DNA from: Ahaetulla prasina
Taxonomy: Eukaryota; Chordata; Lepidosauria; Squamata; Colubridae
NCBI RefSeq assembly: GCF_028640845.1
Contig: NC_080540.1
Coordinates: forward strand, 169,575,752-169,639,751
Reading direction: 5' to 3'
Length of the DNA: 64,000 bases
The notes below the pieces were generated by a model. That model made no database searches. It had not been told where the DNA came from and saw only the letters and a list, made by a program, of their open reading frames with translations. Shown piece by piece: positions 60,401-64,000 of this stretch; the first letter of the stretch is position 1; every line of letters begins with the position of its first letter. Position numbers and translations under genes: made by a program.

Positions 60401-63381
60401 TTTGGGAAAAGAGTGGCAGAAAATATGTTATCCTATTTGCTTTGCTACTAAAAACTTCATTTATAAGTAGACATATTCACAACCCTGAAAAAAAGATGCA
60501 AATGACCAACTGTCTGCAAGGAATATAAATCCTTCCATTCCCCACCATCCAGCCACAGCTGAAGAAGCATCTTCAAAGAAAAAACAAGAAAGTCCAGTTG
60601 CCTCCTGAAAAAGCACCTTTGGGACAACCATGACCTAGATGACTGAGGATCTCTACAGACTTTTAGACATCCTTCCACTTATGACTGTAACTTTGTTCCT
60701 TGTATCCTTACAGTTTATACTGATATTGATTGTTTCCTGATTGCTTATTTGTAGCCTATGACTATCATTAAGTGTTGTATCATTAAGTGTTAAATTTGTA
60801 CCCTATGACTATCATTAAGTGTTGTAAGTGTTGTACCTTGATGAAGGTATCTTTTCTTTTATGTACACTGAGAGCATACGCACCAAGACAAATTCCTTGT
60901 GTGTCCAATCACACTTGGCCAATAAAAAATTCTATTCCATTCCATTCCATTCCATTCCATTCCATTCCATTCCATTCCATTCCATTCTATTCTATTCTAT
61001 TCTATTCCATTCCATTCCATTCTATTCTATTCTATTCTATTCTATTCATGTTTATTACTTACACTGCAATAGAAGTAAGAGAATAGCTGCCATTTTGTTT
61101 TCTTATTTACCTCACAAGATAGTTGTTATAGAGAAAATAGGAGGAGGAAGCAGCATTATGTATACTTTCCTCCTTGAGTTACTTATAGAAGTATAGTAGT
61201 CCTTGACCTCAGTTGAATCCAGAATTTTGGTCAGAGGTTGTTACAGTTGTATGTCAAGTCACCACATGAGTGGACTCAACATTATGGTTTACATTATTAT
61301 AGTTTATGGATATTTTTATAATCTTCAGGATCTTGCTTACAATTGATAAGCAAACCACATGGTCTCATGGTCACAAATGTGAGCCAGTTGCCAAGTGCCC
61401 AAAATGCGATCGCATGACTGCAGTACAGCAGTCATAAGTTTGAGGATGAGCTAGAAATAACATTTTCAAGGCCTTGTAAATTCTAATGGTTGGTAAGTGA
61501 CCAGTCATAAATCAAGGACCATCTGTAATAAAGAAGGGATTTAAACAATTTAATAAAAAAAAAATTTAAAACTAGAAGGTTGCAGACTTGGGCCATTTCA
61601 TTGTGTTCTGGGAAAAAAATGTGGGCACTGCAATACACTGATGTGATGGCTGGGCTATAAAGAGAAATAAAATGGGCATCCAATTGACAGAGAACAGAGA
61701 AAAATGGAAATCCTTTTCAACTATATGTTGGATAGGATGACAAAAATGAACCAATTCCTTCCTATTCGTTATTCACAGCCTATTCGTAACCAATTAAAAT
61801 TAGGCCAATGAGACAGAATCTGTTAGTTACTCACCGAACTGGAGAGATGGGCTACTGCTTTGACATGCAGTAACTCCTCAAAGATCAGTGCAAGTTCCTC
61901 ATCTGTGCGTTGGTTAGGACTGGAGGAGAAAGACCAAAACGAAAGACACATTCTCCCATCAGTTGACATTAACATTGCTGATCTCAGATCTATGCATACA
62001 AAAACATCTTAAGCCCATAAGATTATATTCACAGCTGTGTGTAGTCCTTCTCTCTCCTCAGGAAGGACAAAACTCTATTCAAAATATGCGTGCTTCCTTC
62101 TTGACAGGAAGTTCCTTTTAGCTTTCTCAGTCATTCCTGGCTTCCAACACAAATATTAGGTCCATTACCCAGATCCTGCAAAGATTAACTCTGAAATATT
62201 TGAGGACCATAAATTCCTTTTTAAGAAAGCAAGGCATGATTCTTAGACTCTACATGGTACTAAGGCACAGAAAGAACTTCCGAAGTTTGTCCATTAAGAG
62301 TCTTTTGAAGGAATAGAAAATTAGATCTTCTTGTGGTCCAGCAGCTTCTTAAGTTTCTTGCACGGTTCCATGAAACTGTTGCTTCATCTGACTGTCAGGG
62401 TCACACTGATACTGACCTTTTTTGCTGATTTAAATGTATGTACAAAAATACATACACAGTCACACACTTTTATAAGGGATCACCATGGCAAAGCCTTCAC
62501 TTCACCTGCAAAGGGATTGCAATTCAATCCCCAGTGTCCTTAATCTTTTTTTTCCTTGAATAACAATAACAACAACAGAGTTGGAAGGGACCTTGGAGGC
62601 CTTCCAGTCCAACCCCCTGCCCAGGCAGGAAACCCTACACCATCTCAGACAGATGGTTATCCAACATCTTCTTAAAACTTCCAGTGTTGGAGCATTCACA
62701 ACTTCTGCACGCAGGTTGTTCCATTGATTAATTGTTCTAACTGTCAGGAAATTTCTCCTTAGTTCTGAGTTGCTTCTCTCCTTGATCAGTTTCCACCCAT
62801 TGCTTCTTGTTCTACCCTCAGGTGCTTTGGAGACTAGTTTGACTGCCTCTTCTTTGTGGCAACCCCTGAGATATTGGAACATTGCTATCATGTCTCCCCT
62901 AGTCCTTCTCTTCATTAAACTAGACATACCCAGTTCCTGCAACCGTTCTTCATATGTTTTAGCCTCCAGTCCCCTAATCATCTTTGTTGCTCTTCTCTGC
63001 ACTCTTTCTAGAGTCTCAGCATCTTTTTTACATTGCGGCGATCAAAACTGAATGCAGTATTCCAAGTGTATAGAATCTACAGAAGCTTCTTTAATTCTGT
63101 ATGAATTAAATACGCTGAATCCAATTAATCGTTACACTCCATTTTATGATCCATGCGCTAATTTCTTGAAATTTTTGTCTTTTTTTTTTCCTGACTGCTA
63201 TCTGCAGTCAATGCTTACGGTTTGCGTAGGATGGTGGTGAGCAATGCAGTTGGGCCCAGCTGGGTCAGCAATGCCAACGCCTCCAGTAGTTCCTCTCCAT
63301 CCCTGTCTTCAGCATCTGGTTCCAAGGCCACAAATCGGAAGAAGTGAGCATCTCGATCCTGAAAGTAGCTCTCCTGTCGTA
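33286..63381 (-). CDS. RAPGEF3: Rap guanine nucleotide exchange factor 3 (EPAC1), 5' end beyond the window
   Basis: EPAC1 loads GTP onto Rap1/Rap2 when cAMP binds. Twenty-three exons were placed by splice sites, phase and similarity; together they give 754 codons plus TGA. In fragment numbering: cyclic-nucleotide-binding domain about 75-200, REM 217-350, RA-like region 390-475, CDC25-homology domain 485-740. The phosphate-binding cassette reads [16 protein letters not shown]. Gln replaces the Glu of PKA-type cassettes, an EPAC hallmark, and the downstream DFNRI hinge Phe is present. FGQ with RAATI fits EPAC1 better than EPAC2. Catalytic landmarks include [10 protein letters not shown] and [17 protein letters not shown]. 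All joins keep frame. Twenty-one introns are GT-AG and one is AT-AC. The last exon ends LSRDLES, matching the short EPAC1 C-terminus. No disabling change is visible. Roughly 130-170 N-terminal residues, including most of the DEP domain, are outside. Confidence 0.95.
33890..34105. mobile_element. hAT MITE, CAGTGGTG-related
   Basis: It begins CAGGGGTAAAATCTA and ends AGCATTTCACCCCTG. The flanks gttcatcc and gttcactc match partly. The interior has the ACCGGT motifs and CATGCGCA segments of the family. Confidence 0.65.
34213..34870 (+). mobile_element. Candidate solo LTR
   Basis: It starts TGTTAGGACT. A TTAAAAGAG box lies near 34580 and AATAAAATAA at about 34805. It ends GGTCACAACA. The TG..CA ends and element order fit an LTR, but no target duplication was found. 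It lies in the last RAPGEF3 intron. Confidence 0.35.
35126..35420 (+). mobile_element. Candidate solo LTR
   Basis: It starts TGTTAGGAAGAG. A GTTTAAAAGG box lies at 35267 and CAATAAAAG at about 35357. It ends CATCTGACA. The layout is like the candidate at 34213, and the target duplication is again not clear. It lies 90 bp from RAPGEF3 exon v. Confidence 0.45.
35510..35581 (-). CDS. RAPGEF3: RAPGEF3 exon v
   Basis: 72 nt encoding [20 protein letters not shown] and AST plus one base. Two AG acceptors lie close together. CTCCAG at the upstream site keeps frame and recovers the conserved PLSPLRSR, so I chose it over the inner GCGCAG. Confidence 0.88.
36148..36202 (-). CDS. RAPGEF3: RAPGEF3 exon u
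   Basis: 55 nt encoding [18 protein letters not shown] plus one base. The acceptor is TATAG and the donor GTGAGT. Confidence 0.92.
36424..36488 (-). CDS. RAPGEF3: RAPGEF3 exon t: catalytic domain
   Basis: 65 nt encoding [20 protein letters not shown] and L. The acceptor is TTGCAG and the donor GTGAGT. Confidence 0.97.
37190..37277 (-). CDS. RAPGEF3: RAPGEF3 exon s: catalytic domain
   Basis: 88 nt encoding [20 protein letters not shown] and IPFMPLLLK. The acceptor is TTCCAG and the donor [15 protein letters not shown] forms the Rap-facing part of the GEF domain. Confidence 0.96.
37447..37806 (-). mobile_element. Full-length tRNA-derived SINE (Sauria-type), antisense
   Basis: On the minus strand it begins near GCTCACTGGCTAAGACGC (A box). 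GCGGTTCGAATCCC (B box) follows. It runs through ATGCCAGCCACATGACCACG to CCGACTCTAGAGTCGG-type tail sequence with GTGCGAGG. It inserted into the intron between exons r and s. Confidence 0.82.
38838..38888 (-). CDS. RAPGEF3: RAPGEF3 exon r
   Basis: 51 nt in phase 0 encoding [17 protein letters not shown]. The acceptor is TCTCAG and the donor GTGAGT. Confidence 0.92.
38889..40815. other. RAPGEF3 intron sequence, nothing recognised
   Basis: Long intronic stretch with only short (AAAT)n runs. No exon with family similarity was found on the minus strand. Confidence 0.45.
40816..41321. mobile_element. SPIN/OposCharlie-type non-autonomous hAT element
   Basis: It begins CAGTGGTTCTCAACCT and ends GGTTGAGAACCGCTG. 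The duplication ccataaac is exact (40808-40815 and 41322-41329). These termini are those of SPIN-group hATs. Inside, three tandem units of about 96 bp start near 40941, 41037 and 41133 with ATCGCGCCTGAAGCC. Confidence 0.88.
41534..41624 (-). CDS. RAPGEF3: RAPGEF3 exon q: catalytic domain
   Basis: 91 nt encoding [20 protein letters not shown] and [10 protein letters not shown]. The acceptor is TTTCAG and the donor [18 protein letters not shown] is the RasGEF catalytic-helix signature. Confidence 0.97.
42191..42372 (-). CDS. RAPGEF3: RAPGEF3 exon p: catalytic domain
   Basis: 182 nt encoding [20 protein letters not shown], then [20 protein letters not shown] and RKFIKLAA. The donor is GTAAGA. 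RRFNEL..W is a strong RasGEF signature. Confidence 0.97.
42621..42746 (-). CDS. RAPGEF3: RAPGEF3 exon o: start of CDC25-homology domain
   Basis: 126 nt in phase 0 encoding [20 protein letters not shown] and then [22 protein letters not shown]. The acceptor is CAAAG and the donor GTAAGC. Confidence 0.95.
43219..43515 (+). mobile_element. CR1 3' end with (CTC)n
   Basis: AACTAAGGAGAAATTTCCTG, AATTAATCAGTGGAATAAC and GAGGTTGGACTAGAAGACCT are the CR1 3' region. A (CTC)n microsatellite (43442-43500) and an (ATT)n tail follow. Confidence 0.85.
43442..43500. repeat. (CTC)n microsatellite
   Basis: About 18 CTC units embedded in the CR1 3' end. The Gly-rich reverse frame it creates is not a protein. 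Confidence 0.92.
43800..43897 (-). CDS. RAPGEF3: RAPGEF3 exon n: RA-like region
   Basis: 98 nt encoding [20 protein letters not shown] and [12 protein letters not shown]. The acceptor is GGCAG and the donor GTGAGT. Confidence 0.93.
44318..44549. mobile_element. hAT MITE, CAGTGGTG-related
   Basis: It begins CAGCAGCGGGTTTCCAAT and ends GAATACCCATTCTG. The duplication atccacat is exact (44310-44317 and 44550-44557). The interior is rich in GCGCATGCG. Confidence 0.82.
45091..45485. mobile_element. hAT MITE, CAGTGGTG-related, ends uncertain
   Basis: It begins CAGTGGTAGGTAAATTT and ends near ACCGGTTCAGATTTCACTAC. The interior has AAAATGCTTTTAAAAG inverted copies. The flanking duplication is not resolved. 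Confidence 0.55.
45970..46695 (+). pseudogene. CR1 LINE 3' part (end of ORF2)
   Basis: It encodes a CR1 RT C-terminal region: [40 protein letters not shown] and [20 protein letters not shown]. The stop at 46410 and a frame change follow. The 3' end reads GTTGGACTAGGTGACCTACA. Confidence 0.85.
46749..47048. mobile_element. hAT MITE, CAGTGGTG family
   Basis: It begins CAGTGGTGAAATCCAAAT and ends TGGATTTCACCCCTA. The duplication gtatatac is exact (46741-46748 and 47049-47056). Confidence 0.87.
47508..47735 (+). mobile_element. tRNA-derived SINE
   Basis: A box GTGGTGGCACAGTGGTTAG, B box CAGTTCGATCCTG, then the shared body and the tail AAGTGTAAGTGCTAAGGCTA. It lies 97 bp downstream of exon m in transcript orientation and is antisense to RAPGEF3. 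Confidence 0.87.
47832..47978 (-). CDS. RAPGEF3: RAPGEF3 exon m: RA-like region
   Basis: 147 nt encoding [20 protein letters not shown], then [23 protein letters not shown] is invariant in mammalian EPAC1. The donor is GGAG|GTGAGT. Confidence 0.94.
48052..48309. mobile_element. hAT MITE, GATGGCAAACC family
   Basis: It begins CCATGATGGCAAACCTATGG and ends TTGCCATCACTG. The flanks ctctaacc and ccctaacc match at 7 of 8. Confidence 0.8.
48461..48542 (-). CDS. RAPGEF3: RAPGEF3 exon l
   Basis: 82 nt encoding [20 protein letters not shown] and TIRIKDK. The acceptor is TCCCAG. The donor reads AAAG|GTCATC, a weak donor, but phase and similarity support it. Confidence 0.88.
48697..48826. mobile_element. 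Hairpin hAT MITE, 62-bp arms
   Basis: It begins CAGGGGTCTCCAACCTTGG. After about 62 bp it turns at GCTGGC and returns as the near-perfect complement, ending CCAAGGTTGGAGACC. ccttaaag occurs on both sides (48689-48696 and 48825-48832), so the last bases of the right terminus were lost. Confidence 0.8.
48865..49249 (-). mobile_element. GTCCTTGACTT-family element
   Basis: It begins AGGTAGTCCTTGACTT and ends with the inverse AAGTCAAGGGCTACCT. The interior is the reverse of the copy at 28943. Confidence 0.75.
49933..50264. mobile_element. hAT MITE, CAGGGGTGTCAAACTC family
   Basis: It begins CAGGGGTGTCAAACTCAATT and ends GAGTTTTACACCCCTG. The duplication tgataaag is exact (49925-49932 and 50265-50272). 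Its right end is 54 bp from RAPGEF3 exon k. Confidence 0.88.
50319..50358 (-). CDS. RAPGEF3: RAPGEF3 exon k: 40-nt exon
   Basis: The exon encodes [13 protein letters not shown], matching the EPAC1 motif LENG..ASP. The acceptor is TTGTAG and the donor GTAATT. Both phases fit the neighbours. Confidence 0.88.
50721..50803 (-). CDS. RAPGEF3: RAPGEF3 exon j: end of REM domain
   Basis: 83 nt encoding [20 protein letters not shown] and QDRRRNR. The acceptor is TTGCAG and the donor GTGAGT. Confidence 0.92.
51590..51800 (+). repeat. Dispersed repeat with (ATC)n start, shared with 23401-23628
   Basis: An (ATC)n run is followed by CCACCCTTGACAAAACTATC and AGGCAGCCCTGCTTGGAACT. The match to the inverted copy is diverged. 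Its class is not identified. Confidence 0.5.
52060..52210 (-). CDS. RAPGEF3: RAPGEF3 exon i: REM domain
   Basis: 151 nt encoding [20 protein letters not shown], then [10 protein letters not shown] and ending AVAFLQ. It begins after an AC dinucleotide (U12-type 3' end) and ends with a GTAAGG donor. Confidence 0.92.
52211..53271 (-). other. RAPGEF3: U12-type AT-AC intron of RAPGEF3
   Basis: On the gene strand the intron starts ATATCCTTCC, nearly the U12 5' splice consensus (ATATCCTTT). It ends TTCATTCAC. The branch sequence TTCCTTGAC fits the U12 consensus TTCCTTRAY, and its branch A lies 11 nt before the end. Spliced this way the exons read [15 protein letters not shown], matching the protein family. 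No GT-AG alternative keeps frame. Confidence 0.88.
53272..53350 (-). CDS. RAPGEF3: RAPGEF3 exon h: REM domain, ends at AT-AC intron
   Basis: 79 nt encoding [20 protein letters not shown] and RTLLQ. The frame downstream runs into a stop if read through, and no GT donor restores frame. Ending the exon at CCAACA|ATATCCTT restores the family sequence LLQHFHSEP with the next exon. Confidence 0.92.
53463..53781. mobile_element. hAT MITE, CAGTGGTG family, with 53-bp tandem units
   Basis: It begins CAGGGGTGAAATTCAGCAGG and ends TTGAATTCCACCACTG. The flanks cataacgc and caaaacgc match at 7 of 8. Inside, GGGGAGGGAATGGGGATTTT recurs about four times (53556-53715). Confidence 0.83.
54305..54733 (+). mobile_element. 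GTCCTTGACTT-family element
   Basis: It begins GGAAGTCCTTAATTTGTGAT and ends GTCGTATGTCAAGGACTAC. It shares the interior with the copy at 28943. Confidence 0.7.
55011..55099 (-). CDS. RAPGEF3: RAPGEF3 exon g: start of REM domain
   Basis: 89 nt encoding [20 protein letters not shown] and SDSTLSDP. The acceptor is CTTCAG and the donor GTGAGT. Confidence 0.94.
55317..56200. mobile_element. Composite hAT-like region
   Basis: It begins CAGTGGGGAAATCTGAAAAT like the CAGTGGTG family. It then holds GC-rich CTCCGGAGG and CTCCTAGAAAGGC segments also seen at 19.7-20.7 kb and 48.2 kb. The right end is not resolved. Long open frames on both strands follow from GC content and are not recognised. Confidence 0.5.
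56492..56607 (-). CDS. RAPGEF3: RAPGEF3 exon f: hinge and lid
   Basis: 116 nt encoding [20 protein letters not shown] and then a variable Ser/Gly/Asn linker ending GTLGSS. The donor is AG|GTACAG. Mammalian EPAC1 has an equivalent variable linker before the REM domain. Confidence 0.92.
57436..57582 (-). CDS. RAPGEF3: RAPGEF3 exon e: phosphate-binding cassette
   Basis: 147 nt in phase 0. It encodes [20 protein letters not shown] and then [21 protein letters not shown]. The Arg of PRAAT contacts the cAMP phosphate in this family. The donor is GTAGGC. Confidence 0.97.
58645..58721 (-). CDS. RAPGEF3: RAPGEF3 exon d
   Basis: 77 nt encoding [20 protein letters not shown] and VTHDK. It carries beta strands of the CNB domain, between acceptor CATAG and donor GTGTGA. 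Confidence 0.95.
59202..59262 (-). CDS. RAPGEF3: RAPGEF3 exon c
   Basis: 61 nt encoding [20 protein letters not shown] plus one base. The donor is TGTGT|GTGAGT. Joined to exon d it gives AGTVLFSQGDKG, typical of the EPAC CNB domain. Confidence 0.93.
59491..59534. repeat. (GGGA)n microsatellite
   Basis: About ten GGGA units in a RAPGEF3 intron. Confidence 0.9.
60545..60935 (+). mobile_element. LINE/Penelope-like 3' region
   Basis: It begins with the repeat also found at 2020-2110 (CTTCAAAGAAAAAACAAGAA, AAAGCACCTTTGGGACAACC). It continues to TTGATGAAGGTATCTTTTCT and CACACTTGGCCAATAAAA, as at 23266. The hairpin core is mostly deleted here. Confidence 0.65.
60931..61047. repeat. (ATTCC)n/(ATTCT)n microsatellite at a LINE tail
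   Basis: About 23 pentamers alternate in blocks: ATTCC, ATTCT, ATTCC, ATTCT. The array begins directly at the 3' end of a LINE. Confidence 0.93.
61193..61524 (-). mobile_element. GTCCTTGACTT-family element
   Basis: It begins AGTAGTCCTTGACCTCAGTT and ends GTCATAAATCAAGGACCAT. It is inverted relative to the copy at 28943 and lies 310 bp downstream of exon b in transcript orientation. Confidence 0.7.
61835..61919 (-). CDS. RAPGEF3: RAPGEF3 exon b
   Basis: 85 nt encoding [20 protein letters not shown] and ending HLSSS. The acceptor is CTCCAG and the donor GTGAGT. This is the lead-in helix of the cyclic-nucleotide-binding domain. Confidence 0.93.
62556..63068 (-). pseudogene. CR1 LINE 3' end
   Basis: The minus strand encodes [20 protein letters not shown] and continues to [20 protein letters not shown]. 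The 3' end has the AACAACAACAGAGTTGGAAGG signature with an (AAC)n tail. It is nearly identical to the copies at 23629 and 24387. Confidence 0.88.
63219..63381 (-). CDS. RAPGEF3: RAPGEF3 exon a (first seen): DEP-to-CNB linker
   Basis: The exon runs from acceptor CATGCAG to donor AACC|GTAAGC. It encodes [16 protein letters not shown] and continues to LTTILRKP, which aligns with the EPAC1 segment just after the DEP domain (WAFQDRD in mammals). It starts with two bases of a split codon, so an upstream exon exists beyond the window. Confidence 0.9.
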
Positions 63382-64000
63382 CTGCATGGACAAGGGAAGG
63401 TGATTCCAGGGCAGAAAGGAGGAAATTAAGGAGGATCAAGTCAAGAAATGGTTTCATTCCACCACTAAGTTTGCAAGGAAGATATTCCACTGTATCACCA
63501 TCTCATTTACCTCTTACTAAAGGTAATGAAAGTGATCTGGATTTACAAAAGGAAAAATCATTTGAGGTATATGTAGACAAAATGCCCAGGAAAAGAATTA
63601 AAACTCAGCCACACAGCCTCCTTAATCTAGCATGAACAACTTCATTTATCCATTTCTGAGGACAAGGCACTGGCTTCATCTCACAGATCACCCACTCCTG
63701 TCACAGGCTGCAGCTAGTCCAAGCTCTTCCAGTTTATCAATGGATTTTGCCGTAGTAACCAAGGCATGTATGATAGGGAGCCAAGGCCCTCATTCCACGA
63801 AAGGGCATAAGTGGTACACAAGATGAATTTGTCCAAAGGTCCCCACCTACTTCTCAAGCAACAGCTGCAAGTCCAGGGGAACCCCCAAATTGTGAACCAG
63901 CTGACAGGGAAGTCTACTTCATTGAGAGTCAGAAATGAGATCTCACCAGATCAAAGAGCATGAAAAACTCAAAGCCATTCCATCTTGCTAGGGTTGAATT

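Noticed and set aside
63953..64000. Possible further RAPGEF3 exon ending CTCTTTGATCTG|GTGAGA
   Set aside because: It has a good donor, but the encoded residues (GFEFFMLFDL) do not resemble the EPAC1 DEP region, and the phase needed by exon a is not shown. It may be chance.

Overview
The window is vertebrate nuclear DNA and almost certainly comes from a squamate reptile, most likely a snake. It has small exons in long AT-rich introns, tRNA-derived SINEs of the squamate type, CR1-group and L1 LINEs, many non-autonomous hAT elements, and a LINE tail running into (ATTCT)n/(ATTCC)n, as described for colubroid snakes. There are no rRNA or tRNA genes, CRISPR arrays or bacterial operons. Most long open reading frames here are repeat remnants or chance frames.

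Two protein-coding genes lie on the minus strand. (1) At 2196-22392 is a complete six-exon TRIM-family E3 ubiquitin ligase (488 codons; RING, B-box 2, coiled coil, PRY-SPRY) with the usual class-IV TRIM exon pattern of 96, 231 and 23 nt internal exons. (2) From 33286 to beyond the right edge lies RAPGEF3 (EPAC1, the cAMP-activated exchange factor for Rap GTPases). I placed 23 exons that splice in frame into 754 codons plus a stop. They cover the end of the DEP-side region, the cyclic-nucleotide-binding domain, the REM domain, the RA-like region and the CDC25-homology catalytic domain. The N-terminal part, with most of the DEP domain, lies past position 64000.

Between exons and genes the window is a dense archive of transposons. 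It holds nested CR1 and L1 insertions at 9.87-13.27 kb and 23.6-26.9 kb, and an ORF1-only L1-type element with a 17-bp target-site duplication at 16602-18382. It also holds at least six hAT-type MITE families, many with exact 8-bp duplications, including a SPIN/OposCharlie-type element at 40816-41321. Two TA-flanked mariner-like MITEs, a dispersed family ending in GTCCTTGACTT, and several palindromes complete the set.

Two observations stand out. RAPGEF3 intron 52211-53271 has every sequence hallmark of a U12-dependent AT-AC intron, and the reading frame closes only if it is spliced that way. Separately, three unrelated-looking dispersed repeats (near 2.0, 8.6 and 14.8-15.1 kb) each contain a hairpin followed by GAAAC, and in two of them CUGAAGA precedes the hairpin. 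This is the layout of the hammerhead-ribozyme core known from Penelope-like elements. All calls rest on reading the sequence by eye. No database search was run.
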